Shown here piece after piece: positions 24,046 to 32,975 of a stretch of 64,000 nt of DNA (positions within the stretch are counted from its first letter, which is position 1; the number at the start of each line of letters is the position of its first letter). Source of the stretch: a virus; the IMG/VR virus record IMGVR_UViG_3300042991_000780, positions 31,173 to 95,172 of that record; one strand, 5' to 3'. Both the position numbers and the translations under genes were made by a program. The notes under the pieces were generated by a model, which searched no databases, had not been told where the DNA came from, and was given only the letters and a program-made list of their open reading frames with translations.

Positions 24046-25076
24046 TTATTTACTTGTTTATTAATCCAATTATATGTTTTTTCGAGTCCAACAATTAATG
24101 GTTGACTAACTTCCCAGCCAATTCTTTCACGATAAAGTTTATTATCCGAATTTCTACCACGCACACCTAAAGGACATTTAAATCCATATTTATCAATAAA
24201 TTGCTGACCATCAATATTATATATTTTAATATTTTTTCCAGAAATATTAATAGCCATTTGTGCAAGTTGATTAATGTTGACCATTTCTTCCGAACCAATA
24301 TTAACTGGTTCAGTAAAATCACTTGCCATTAGTTTTTGAATTGCTTCTATACATTCGTCAACATATAAAAATGAACGAGTTTGTTGACCATCGCCCCAAA
24401 CTTCAATAGTTCCACCATCTGGTGTTTCTGCTGCTTTTCTACACATTGCTGCGGGTGCTTTTTCTTTTCCACCAGTCCAAGTTCCATGTGTGCCAAAAAT
24501 ATTATGAAACCTTGCAATCCTAATATTTAAACCATAATTTCTTTCAAATGCTTTATATAATCTTTCACTGAAAAGTTTTTCCCAACCATATTCACTATCT
24601 GGTGCTGCAGGATATGCAGAATCTTCAGAACATTTTGGATTATTAGGGTCTAATTGATTGTACGCAGGATACATACATGCAGATGAACTATAAAACAATT
24701 TTTTAACACCCTTTTTAACCGCTTCTTTTGCAACATTTAAATTAATTAATCCAGAATTATGCATAACATCAGCATCGTGTTCACCAGTAAAAATATAACC
24801 AGCACCGCCCATATCTGCTGCAAGTTGGTATACCTCATCAAAAGCATTTGGGTCATTTCTTTCTGTACTTTGCTTTGGTGAGAACATAATTCGTGATACT
24901 AACATTGGATCACGTAAATCACCACTGATATATTCATCACATATTATATTATGGTCAAAATATTCATGACATGGTTTAATATCCACTATTCTTACCCAAT
25001 CACCTTGTGATTTAAAGAATTTTCCTAAGTGACCACCAATAAAGCCACCCCCACCTAAAATTAAAATTCGTTTCAT
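24036..25076 (-). CDS. GDP-mannose 3,5-epimerase-like SDR
   Basis: A 346-residue extended SDR. GGGGFIGGHL at 8-17 binds NAD, ADMGGAGYIFTG near 86-97 is the GME hallmark, SSSACMYP and YGWEK near 131-160 hold the catalytic Cys/Tyr/Lys, and NIGSEEMV with CPLGVRGRNSDNKL near 300 are also GME-type. It would make GDP-L-galactose/gulose. A dTDP- or GDP-sugar dehydratase is less likely. It overlaps both neighbours by four and ten bases. Confidence 0.85.
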   Translation of the reverse strand: MKRILILGGGGFIGGHLGKFFKSQGDWVRIVDIKPCHEYFDHNIICDEYISGDLRDPMLVSRIMFSPKQSTERNDPNAFDEVYQLAADMGGAGYIFTGEHDADVMHNSGLINLNVAKEAVKKGVKKLFYSSSACMYPAYNQLDPNNPKCSEDSAYPAAPDSEYGWEKLFSERLYKAFERNYGLNIRIARFHNIFGTHGTWTGGKEKAPAAMCRKAAETPDGGTIEVWGDGQQTRSFLYVDECIEAIQKLMASDFTEPVNIGSEEMVNINQLAQMAINISGKNIKIYNIDGQQFIDKYGFKCPLGVRGRNSDNKLYRERIGWEVSQPLIVGLEKTYNWINKQVNKCE

Positions 25077-25657
25077 AATTTTTCCAATATTTTATCATAT
25101 GATAAACCATCTGAAATCAATTTCAAATATTTATCTTTATTTAAATACTTTGGATTTATCCACCAATCTTCAAATGGATTTGGTGTTATTGTAACATTTG
25201 AACATAACAAAAAATATCCCCTTTCTGTTAAAAATTGTCTTTGTGTTGTTCTTTCAGTATCACCATAACCTCTATATGCGTCATGTTCAATTGTTATTAT
25301 TTTAAACTCTACATTTGCTTCAAAAATTTTTTTTAATGCTAAAAATCTCAATCCATTACCTTCAATATCTAAACTTAAATAATCAATTACTTTGGGTATA
25401 TTATGCGTTTCAAGTAATTTTTCATAATCACATTCCAACGCATTAATGCATACAAAAGGCGTATTGCGTACTTTCCATTCATTAGTTAAATTATTAATGT
25501 CCAATGAAACACCATGCCATCCATGTTCTTCCAATAACATAGTATTATTTATATCTTTTGGTAATGCACAGCCAATGTCTAAAAAATATCCAGCATAATC
25601 ATCACCAAAAAATGATAATACAAATATGTCCTGTCCTGCCTGTGAATATGTTTTCAT
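25073..25657 (-). CDS. FkbM-family methyltransferase
   Basis: A 194-residue protein counted from the Met of MKTYSQAGQD. I chose this start because its ATG overlaps the upstream stop as ATGA; the longer frame (from 25699) would run 46 bases into the upstream gene. SQAGQDIFV, FLDIGC near 24-29 (motif I) and YLSLDIEGNG near 98 are FkbM features. It probably O-methylates a sugar in the glycan made by this operon. Confidence 0.8.
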   Translation of the reverse strand: MKTYSQAGQDIFVLSFFGDDYAGYFLDIGCALPKDINNTMLLEEHGWHGVSLDINNLTNEWKVRNTPFVCINALECDYEKLLETHNIPKVIDYLSLDIEGNGLRFLALKKIFEANVEFKIITIEHDAYRGYGDTERTTQRQFLTERGYFLLCSNVTITPNPFEDWWINPKYLNKDKYLKLISDGLSYDKILEKL

Positions 25658-26433
25658 AATGTCCAATGTTTTAATAATCTTTTTGCTCTTTGAACGCACA
25701 TCATTTTATCTTCATACCAATGTTCCACAAAGGGATGTGTTTCAATAATATTATATTTATATTTATGTATCATCCAACTATGTGCTGTTTGTTCACAAAC
25801 ATGCCAAACATGTACACCCAGATCAGACACGGGAAAAATATCAACATTAATCATTTGATTTGTTATATTATAAAATTCTTTCATTGGGTAGTTTTTTGGC
25901 AATCCCAATGTACCAATATTATATTCTTTAAAATCAATATTATTTAATATTGTCTGACACACTAAAATTTCACCCATTTTTGGATTTCCTTGTCTAACAA
26001 TTCTTTCGTATTTCCATACAAACATGTCTTTTTCTTCATCAATGTTTGTTGGTAATGGTGCTTTCCAAATTAAATCATTATCAATTCTAATAAGATATTC
26101 ATTTGGATCATTTGTATACATTTGCCACTCAAGTATTGAATTAAATGCAAACCAATGTTTTCTCCACTCACTTATTTTTTCACCAATATTCATATATGAA
26201 ACACTTGATAAATTTACATTATATTGTTCCATACGTTCTTTTATCATTTCAACATCATTTGTATAAATAATTAAGGGGATATCTGGGTTTTGTTCAACAA
26301 ATGTTGCATATGATGCAGCAGAATATCCAAAAATATCTTTAGGAATTCTGCTATATACTTTGTCAGCCCAAAATCTTCCTGTTGCTTTAACTTTATCGAT
26401 ATCAAAATCGAACACTAACGACATTGCCCTCAT
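25654..26433 (-). CDS. Putative glycosyltransferase (GT-A fold)
   Basis: A 259-residue protein. After a hydrophilic start it has a beta/alpha layout with IYTNDVEMI near 57 and IRIDNDLIW near 115-123 (D-N-D as DxD metal site). The C-terminal part is rich in His, Trp and Tyr. The family is not clear to me; proteins of this sort occur in capsule and phage glycan clusters. It overlaps the FkbM gene by four bases. Confidence 0.6.
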   Translation of the reverse strand: MRAMSLVFDFDIDKVKATGRFWADKVYSRIPKDIFGYSAASYATFVEQNPDIPLIIYTNDVEMIKERMEQYNVNLSSVSYMNIGEKISEWRKHWFAFNSILEWQMYTNDPNEYLIRIDNDLIWKAPLPTNIDEEKDMFVWKYERIVRQGNPKMGEILVCQTILNNIDFKEYNIGTLGLPKNYPMKEFYNITNQMINVDIFPVSDLGVHVWHVCEQTAHSWMIHKYKYNIIETHPFVEHWYEDKMMCVQRAKRLLKHWTL

Positions 26434-26438
26434 ATTTA

Positions 26439-27200
26439 CTATTTTTTTGTTGCTATAAAATAGAACATATCTTTACCATGTTTTATTTGAATTATTTTAT
26501 GTTTAAAACCAAGAATATCAAGTCTTGGTATTATTATTTTATTAAGCCATTCTATGTTATTTTCTTGTTGAAACATGCCACCCATTGCAATGAAAATATT
26601 TTTACATTCAAATAATTTAAGATTTTCTAATAATATTGCTCTTTCATTTATTGGTACTTCAGAAATTGACCATAAACCAATAAATAATGAATTTCCACTA
26701 ATATTTTTTATTGTATCAAATTCCTGCATAAAATAAACATTATTAATCACATTATTTTCATTTAAATAGTATTTTTGAATTTGTATTAATTCTGGAATAT
26801 CGTAAGAATAATATGGTTTATTATGATCCCACGCCTTAAATAATCGACACACATTTCCATATCCACCACCAAATTCAACAACATCGTCAAATTCATTTAA
26901 TTTATATCCAGTCTCTTCCATCATTCTTTGTAGTGAATATGCATGATGCAAATTATTTGTCGATGATTCAGAGCATATTGAATGTGAATTAGGTTTTAAT
27001 TTGGTTTCTTTAATTTTATTCTTCCATGATTCCCATCTTCCATTACTTATTAAATATTCATATTCAACATTTTGAATTCCCGCAATCATCGTTTTTTGAA
27101 TTTCATTCCAATTGAAAAATGTTGCGATATTTTCATGTGCTAAATGATTTCGTATCCCATTTCGAAGAGTTTCCCAAAATCCTAATTTTATTTCACTCAT
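26439..27200 (-). CDS. Putative sugar O-methyltransferase
   Basis: A 253-residue protein with SAM-binding motif I VVEFGGGYGNVCRLF near residues 107-121 and SYDIPELI after it. LWSISEVP near 178 and the closing strands follow. The overall pattern is that of the putative sugar O-methyltransferase family found in O-antigen clusters. It overlaps the upstream gene by four bases. Confidence 0.75.
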   Translation of the reverse strand: MSEIKLGFWETLRNGIRNHLAHENIATFFNWNEIQKTMIAGIQNVEYEYLISNGRWESWKNKIKETKLKPNSHSICSESSTNNLHHAYSLQRMMEETGYKLNEFDDVVEFGGGYGNVCRLFKAWDHNKPYYSYDIPELIQIQKYYLNENNVINNVYFMQEFDTIKNISGNSLFIGLWSISEVPINERAILLENLKLFECKNIFIAMGGMFQQENNIEWLNKIIIPRLDILGFKHKIIQIKHGKDMFYFIATKK

Positions 27201-27907
27201 AATATTCCTCTTTTATTCACATCAATATTATTTTCACTCAAAATATTATTCAATTCATTTCCATATTCTTTCATATCCCATTTTCCCCTAACCAATGCTG
27301 TTGCAATATATGGATATACGTTGCTATCATAATGTGATCCACCACGCTTATTTTCACCATCATAGTGATAAGCACCCATCATATTAAGACTAATCATTTT
27401 ACTACGATAATCCGCATCAGTTTCCAACCACCCATTACTTTTAACAATATTCATTAACTTAATATAATCAGAACTTCTCCAAATCGTTGCTTGCATTGCA
27501 AATATATTCGTATTGGTATATTCAATTTCATATAAGGTTTGTGATAACTGTTTGTTATATAAGTTGCCAGATTTTAATAATCTAACAAATGAATATTCTG
27601 AATGATCATGTAAAAATTTAATATATTCATTTATTTTTTCCTCATTTACATCATTATATAATATAAAATCTTCTTGTAAATAAATAAAGTAATCGCCACC
27701 AAATTTTTTAACAGCGTTTATCCAGACCTGATAATACGGGTCTTTATTATCATAAACCAATTGTTTATCAACATCATAATTTTCAATAATTTTATCAGAT
27801 GTAAAATATAATGGTAAATTAGTATGCTTCTGATTTTGTTTAATAAACATTTCCCAAACATCAGAACAATTTGAATTAGTATATGCTATTTGTGTTACCA
27901 TATGCAA
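27197..27907 (-). CDS. Putative glycosyltransferase-like protein
   Basis: A 236-residue protein. It has YFTSDKII near 34, then YFIYLQEDFIL near 73-83 with an acidic metal-site-like ED, and Asp/Tyr-rich loops. It lacks a clear family signature. In this operon a glycosyltransferase role is likely but inferred. The start at 27907 overlaps the upstream gene by 13 bases; the Met two codons on (27901) is an alternative. Confidence 0.55.
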   Translation of the reverse strand: MHMVTQIAYTNSNCSDVWEMFIKQNQKHTNLPLYFTSDKIIENYDVDKQLVYDNKDPYYQVWINAVKKFGGDYFIYLQEDFILYNDVNEEKINEYIKFLHDHSEYSFVRLLKSGNLYNKQLSQTLYEIEYTNTNIFAMQATIWRSSDYIKLMNIVKSNGWLETDADYRSKMISLNMMGAYHYDGENKRGGSHYDSNVYPYIATALVRGKWDMKEYGNELNNILSENNIDVNKRGIL

Positions 27908-28626
27908 GTCTTATTTAATGTATCAGCACCTTTTAAATAACCTCTTGTTGCACCAAGATGCATCATGCTATCTAATGTTGATCCAGCATCAAGATATGTA
28001 TTATTTGGTGATGATTTAAAACATTCGAGAATTAATATATTAGTAAAAGGTCCTGCACAAATTAAGAACATATGATTTTCAATATGATTATCCTCAACAT
28101 ATTTTTTCATTTCATAAACAAGTTCATAATTTGACATCCATGCATTTGTACCAACATAAAATGTTTTCACAATTTTATCTCTAAACGGTAAATCATATGT
28201 AATTGCCAATTTATTCACAACCATAACAATATTATAATTATTGAATTCTGGTATTATTTGTTTTACAAATAACGGATAATTCGAATTAACAAAAATGTTT
28301 CCCCAAGTTAAATGTTCTTCATCTTGTCCGGTTAATTTTTTTAATTTCATATGCTTATCATTACCAACACAACACCTACAAGCAATTCCCACATAATAAT
28401 TATCCGCTTTATATTGTGTTGACTCTAATAATTTCTCTCTAAAAAACTTATGCTGCTCTTGTTGTGGATCATATATGAATTCACCATTTAATTTTTGTCT
28501 TAGATCAATAAATTCATTAAATAATATTATCATCTCACCATCATTTGCTCTTGATATAGCAAATGGTTGATGATTTTTTATCATATTATAAAATTTGGTG
28601 AAATCTTCTTTAAATGTTTTCATCAT
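27895..28626 (-). CDS. GT-D-fold glycosyltransferase-like protein
   Basis: A 243-residue protein. FAISRANDGEM near residues 23-33 corresponds to the R-x-x-D-G-E signature of the GT-D/DUF1792 fold. FLICAGP near 193 and LDAGSTLDS near 215 match the C-terminal nucleotide-sugar site. Members transfer hexoses in bacterial glycan assembly. The start overlaps the Glf gene by 17 bases; a second Met follows directly. Confidence 0.7.
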   Translation of the reverse strand: MMKTFKEDFTKFYNMIKNHQPFAISRANDGEMIILFNEFIDLRQKLNGEFIYDPQQEQHKFFREKLLESTQYKADNYYVGIACRCCVGNDKHMKLKKLTGQDEEHLTWGNIFVNSNYPLFVKQIIPEFNNYNIVMVVNKLAITYDLPFRDKIVKTFYVGTNAWMSNYELVYEMKKYVEDNHIENHMFLICAGPFTNILILECFKSSPNNTYLDAGSTLDSMMHLGATRGYLKGADTLNKTCIW

Positions 28627-29710
28627 ATTTAAAATTATTTGCTAATGTTAGTGCTCTATCAACAGTTTCATCCATATTAAGATATTTATATGAACCTAAT
28701 CTACCACCAAAAATATATTTCTTATTATCAACATTTTCAGCATATTTCTCATAAATAATTTGATTTTTATTATTATTAAATGGATAATATGCTTGAACAC
28801 CTATTTTCCAATCTTGTGGATATTCTCTGGTAATAATTGTAAAGTCTTGTTTGCCAAATTCAAAATGTTTATGTTCAATGATTCTGGTAAATTCATATTT
28901 TTTTTCAGGATATGAGACAACGCAAACACCTTGAAAATCTTTAACTGGTCGTGTTTCATTTTCAAATTTTAATGACCTGTATTCAAGTGCACCAAATTCA
29001 TAATTAAAAAATTCATCTATTGCACCAGTATATATAATTTTATCATATTTGTCATTAAAATATTCTTTATTGTTTAAATAATCAACGTTTAGATCAACAG
29101 GTATTGCTTTTAATAATGAATTAAATAATTTTGTGTAATCTGGCATACCTTGATAGATATCATAATAATAACTATCATTATAATCCATACGAATAACTTG
29201 TCGAGCAATTATTTCAGCCGGAATTTCTTTTGGGTTTTTATGCCACTGTTTTTCTAAATATTGTTTATAAAAAATATCATATATTTCTTTTCCAACATTT
29301 CCAAGTGCCCATTCTTCAGCATTATCATAAAAATTTCTTTTATATTCTTTGGTCACTTCAGTAATCTTTTTTTCCGCTTCTGTCGGAGTTGTTATATTCC
29401 ACAATTGATTTAATGTCATTAAATTAATTGGTAGTGAATATAATCTATCCCCAAATCTTAATTTCATTCTCAATGAAAATTGATTAATTGTGGTATGTTT
29501 TAACAAAAATTTCCACACCAAATCATTTGATGTGTGAAAAACATGAGCACCATACACATGAACATTAATACCATTCACATTTTCAGTATAACAATTACCA
29601 CCAATATGATTTCTTCGATCAATAACGTGACATTTATATCCAACATCAGTTAATTCTCTTGCTATTACTGACCCAAACAGTCCTGATCCAACAATTAATA
29701 TTTTTTTCAT
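28610..29710 (-). CDS. glf: UDP-galactopyranose mutase
   Basis: A 366-residue flavoenzyme making UDP-galactofuranose. The FAD-binding start is ILIVGSGLFGSVIA with the acidic end VIDRRNHIGGNCYT near 30-43. HVYGAHVFHTSN near 51-62 is a Glf hallmark, and the substrate Arg and Trp residues follow (KQWHKNP near 150, YDIYQGMPDYT near 180). The C-terminal GRLGSYKYLNMD binds FAD again. Full length. Galactofuranose in the product glycan is therefore likely. Confidence 0.93.
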   Translation of the reverse strand: MKKILIVGSGLFGSVIARELTDVGYKCHVIDRRNHIGGNCYTENVNGINVHVYGAHVFHTSNDLVWKFLLKHTTINQFSLRMKLRFGDRLYSLPINLMTLNQLWNITTPTEAEKKITEVTKEYKRNFYDNAEEWALGNVGKEIYDIFYKQYLEKQWHKNPKEIPAEIIARQVIRMDYNDSYYYDIYQGMPDYTKLFNSLLKAIPVDLNVDYLNNKEYFNDKYDKIIYTGAIDEFFNYEFGALEYRSLKFENETRPVKDFQGVCVVSYPEKKYEFTRIIEHKHFEFGKQDFTIITREYPQDWKIGVQAYYPFNNNKNQIIYEKYAENVDNKKYIFGGRLGSYKYLNMDETVDRALTLANNFKYDENI

Positions 29711-29713
29711 TAC

Positions 29714-30397
29714 TTATTTCACGTATTTCTTTATTATTTTCTCAGTATATCCTTCAGGTATAATGTTTAAATGTTGTAATATCATTTTAGTGGCAATTGA
29801 CAATTCTGGAAAATCATTAATGTTTGAATCAACAAATTTAATTTTTGCTTTAATATTTAGTTGTTTTGCAATTAAATTCACAATTTCAATAACATAAAGT
29901 TTTTCGATAAATGGAAATTCAACATATGTGTTTTTATCTTTCCATTTTTTTAATAAAATATCAATAATTCCCTTTACATCATCCACATCAATTAAACTTT
30001 TATATGTGTTTTTATATACAGTAATTTCATTATTTGTTTTAATGCTATTCACAATATAATTAACCAATTCGTGATTATTTCCCCCAAATCCAATTGCTTG
30101 AGGTAGTTTTAATATTGTATAAAAATTATTAGAATCTTTTATAATGTTTTCGATATTTAATTTATGTTCAGCATATTTTCTTTTTAAAATGTTTGAATCG
30201 ATAAATGATGAGAAATATACAAGATGTTTATCTTTATGTTCATGTAATATCTTAATAAGCAAGTCCCTTTCTCTTTTAAATTCATTTGTATTGGTCTCAA
30301 AAGAATTTGAAACTCCGGCAGCAAATATTATATAATTGTCATCATTTTTATAATCATTTATAAATGCAGATGCTATTAACCCATTACCAATTACCAT
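29714..30397 (-). CDS. NAD-dependent epimerase/dehydratase-like (atypical SDR)
   Basis: A 227-residue short SDR. GNGLIASAF at residues 4-12 replaces the usual glycine motif, LVYFSSF near 60 corresponds to the catalytic Ser strand, and YAEHKLNIE near 75 gives Y-x-x-x-K. LPQAIGFGG near 98 and DVDDVKGII near 135 follow. It probably reduces or epimerises a nucleotide sugar. Several canonical positions are altered, so activity is uncertain. Confidence 0.7.
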   Translation of the reverse strand: MVIGNGLIASAFINDYKNDDNYIIFAAGVSNSFETNTNEFKRERDLLIKILHEHKDKHLVYFSSFIDSNILKRKYAEHKLNIENIIKDSNNFYTILKLPQAIGFGGNNHELVNYIVNSIKTNNEITVYKNTYKSLIDVDDVKGIIDILLKKWKDKNTYVEFPFIEKLYVIEIVNLIAKQLNIKAKIKFVDSNINDFPELSIATKMILQHLNIIPEGYTEKIIKKYVK

Positions 30398-30398
30398 T

Positions 30399-31133
30399 TC
30401 ATTTTATATTATTAACCGTTTTCCAACCACGATTCATGTAAAATATACAAATTTTATTTCTAATCTCCAAGTGATTTTGAATTTTCCATGATGCGTTATC
30501 GTCACTACCTATATTAAGACCATCGCTATAATTCGTACACCAAACATTCAAATTACTATCTGGGTGAGGTGGAACAAATGTATTTATGTTACCATATTTT
30601 TGTGCTAAATATGAAAATGTGATATCTTCACCATTCTCAAGAGTATATGGTTTTTCATACCAAATATATTTTGACCATTCTTGCCTAAAAAACCAAGCAT
30701 GACCAACAAGATCAACACGTATTGGTTTATCTGAGTGTGTTCCATTCCATCCAATCTTTATGTGTGGAACATATCCAGTATTTTGTAAAATAATGCCACT
30801 ACCGCCAAGAATTCCATTCGTTTCTGGTTTTTCGATTGTTTCTAAGCAATTCTTTAACCAATCTTTTTGTGGAATAATATCGTCATCAAATATTGCAACA
30901 TATGGTGTGTTTAAAAATAATGGTATTGTAAATCTACCAAAAAACTTAGTGTTCCAATTACAAACATATGTTTTTATTTTTTCATCTTTAGGGTACACTT
31001 GCACGATATTGCTTTTATTATACCAAACATGAATATTCTCACTCTTTATTGGGATCGACTGGTTCTTTATTGCTTGAATTTGTCTTTCAAGCATTCCCGG
31101 TCTTCTATATACATTTAATACAACACTTATCAT
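30399..31133 (-). CDS. Glycosyltransferase family 2-like
   Basis: A 244-residue GT-A protein with SVVLNVYRRPGML at 3-15, QIQAIKNQS, and the metal site AIFDDDIIPQ near 79-88. GEDITFSYLAQKYG near 170 is the acceptor/ED region. It is separated by one base from each neighbour (29714 and 31135). Sugar specificity unknown. Confidence 0.78.
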   Translation of the reverse strand: MISVVLNVYRRPGMLERQIQAIKNQSIPIKSENIHVWYNKSNIVQVYPKDEKIKTYVCNWNTKFFGRFTIPLFLNTPYVAIFDDDIIPQKDWLKNCLETIEKPETNGILGGSGIILQNTGYVPHIKIGWNGTHSDKPIRVDLVGHAWFFRQEWSKYIWYEKPYTLENGEDITFSYLAQKYGNINTFVPPHPDSNLNVWCTNYSDGLNIGSDDNASWKIQNHLEIRNKICIFYMNRGWKTVNNIK

Positions 31134-31134
31134 A

Positions 31135-31812
31135 TTAAATTAATTTTTTAAATGTATTATTTATTAAATTATCAATTTCTTTATATGGATTATTTCCCCA
31201 AATAGTTTTATCATTTGTTAGTAATGGTTTTAACCACATACTTTCTCTTTTAATAGAAATAATTGAAATTTTTTGTTTTAACAAAAAATAACCCAAATAC
31301 GGATCAGACATATTTGAAATTTTAAAATCTTCCAAATTTATTTTAACCAATCCTTTATAAAAACAAGAAGTTCCAACACCGGGTATCATTACTTTTGTGT
31401 CTTCCTTTAATTCTTTTTTAAAATGATATACTGTTCTTCCCCTTTTATAATAATCAACACTTTGCTGTAAATTGATGTTACACCCATGAACACAACACAC
31501 TACTTTATTTTCATATTTTTTCATATTTTCTATGAGTCTTTCAGCATAATTTTTAGGATATAATATATCGTCATCAATGGTAAAATAATATGTATCATCC
31601 TCACAACAATTATAATAAAAAAATCTTAATTCAGAACCACCTTTTGTAATTTTAGATATTATTAAATTGTTATTTAATAATATATCTGGAATTTTATTAA
31701 ATCCTATAAGATTAACATATAATAAATCACATTGATCTAAAATGTTTGGAAGTATTATTTTCAAATTACTTTCCCTTGATGAAATAATATTAAGACTAAA
31801 TATTTTTTTCAT
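31135..31812 (-). CDS. Glycosyltransferase (GT-A, DDD motif)
   Basis: A 225-residue protein, AT-rich and Lys/Asn/Ile-rich in translation like its neighbours. YYFTIDDDILYPKNY near 73-87 is a typical GT2 metal site and PGVGTSCFY near 145 a likely acceptor loop. It overlaps the FkbM-like gene by four bases. Donor and acceptor cannot be read. Confidence 0.75.
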   Translation of the reverse strand: MKKIFSLNIISSRESNLKIILPNILDQCDLLYVNLIGFNKIPDILLNNNLIISKITKGGSELRFFYYNCCEDDTYYFTIDDDILYPKNYAERLIENMKKYENKVVCCVHGCNINLQQSVDYYKRGRTVYHFKKELKEDTKVMIPGVGTSCFYKGLVKINLEDFKISNMSDPYLGYFLLKQKISIISIKRESMWLKPLLTNDKTIWGNNPYKEIDNLINNTFKKLI

Positions 31813-32351
31813 AAAACGGCAATAATATTATTGTGTATATATTCTATTTTATATTCTTTTAATTCTAATCTTCTAACCAAACTTTCAATTTCTGTAGAAT
31901 TAGATAAGATATTATTTTCAAATTGAATTCTATTGGGTACTATATCAACTTCATCAAAAAAATTATTTAATATAATTGCATCATGACCTTCAGTGTCAAT
32001 TTTTAGAAAATCAATAAAATTAATGTTATATTTTTCAATAATTTTTTTAATTTTTGTTACTTTTACAATATCTATTATAATATCTTCCCTTTTAAAATAC
32101 TGTAAAAGTCTTGGATGATAATCATACATAGAACAACAACCTCTTAACCAATTTGGTGCATTATATTTTTTTATTATCTTTTCAGTAACATAATACATTT
32201 TCGCAAATCCTTCATAATTGGAAATTGCAACATTTTCTTTAATACAATTATTTGGAAGTCTGTCAAAATAATATTTTACAGGCTCTATAAATATACCCGG
32301 CTCAATTCCTGCCAACGTATTAAAATCAGATGTCCCAATTTCTATGATCAT
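31809..32351 (-). CDS. FkbM-family methyltransferase, short
   Basis: A 180-residue protein. IIEIGTSDFNT at the very start is motif I with the first strand only just encoded, GIFIEPVKYYF is motif II, and IDFLKIDTEGHD near 112-123 is the FkbM signature. It lacks the N-terminal extension of longer FkbM proteins. Second FkbM enzyme of the operon, overlapping both neighbours by four bases. Confidence 0.8.
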   Translation of the reverse strand: MIIEIGTSDFNTLAGIEPGIFIEPVKYYFDRLPNNCIKENVAISNYEGFAKMYYVTEKIIKKYNAPNWLRGCCSMYDYHPRLLQYFKREDIIIDIVKVTKIKKIIEKYNINFIDFLKIDTEGHDAIILNNFFDEVDIVPNRIQFENNILSNSTEIESLVRRLELKEYKIEYIHNNIIAVL

Positions 32352-32971
32352 TTGTAAAAAATTAATCTTTTACAGGTTGTGTCCTGCCTAATAAGTTTAC
32401 ATTTTTTAAAATTATTCAATAATATATTTTTAATTTCATTTGTATTATCCCTAACATCTAATATTAAAAATCCATCAGATTTAAGTGTTTTTTCAATAAA
32501 ATCAGAATATGTTGAATATGGATAATGAAATGATAACGAAAAAAAAGAGATAATAACATCATATTTTTCATTAAAGGGTAATTTGTCTTTATTAACATTA
32601 ATGAATTTAACTATATTAATTGGAATATCATTTTCGATCAATAAATTCTTCGTTAATTCAAATTCATTATAATAGGAGGCTTCTTTTTTAAAACCATAAT
32701 AAATTTTATCTGACTGACCGTTTTTATCAATTAATGTCATATTTTTTATATTAAAATTCTTATATAATAAAATATCAACAGCACCAACACCACAACCAAT
32801 ATCACAAATATTTAAATTTTGATTATTATTAATAAAATCTTTAATAATTTCAATATCATTAGATATGTGTTTATTATATGCAAAATCAAATTCTTCGTCA
32901 GTTAATGACTGTCCATAACCAGTTCTTTGTAGTTTGCAAAATTTCCTCGTTTCTTCATTTAATTTTATCAT
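32348..32971 (-). CDS. Class I SAM-dependent methyltransferase
   Basis: A 207-residue protein with motif I ICDIGCGVGAVDILLY near 54-69 and motif II TLIDKNGQ. YDVIISFFSLSFHYPY near 138 and GFLILDVRDN near 168 complete the fold. Probably a glycan or small-molecule methyltransferase. It follows the large glycosyltransferase gene after four bases. Confidence 0.8.
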   Translation of the reverse strand: MIKLNEETRKFCKLQRTGYGQSLTDEEFDFAYNKHISNDIEIIKDFINNNQNLNICDIGCGVGAVDILLYKNFNIKNMTLIDKNGQSDKIYYGFKKEASYYNEFELTKNLLIENDIPINIVKFINVNKDKLPFNEKYDVIISFFSLSFHYPYSTYSDFIEKTLKSDGFLILDVRDNTNEIKNILLNNFKKCKLIRQDTTCKRLIFYK

Positions 32972-32975
32972 TCTA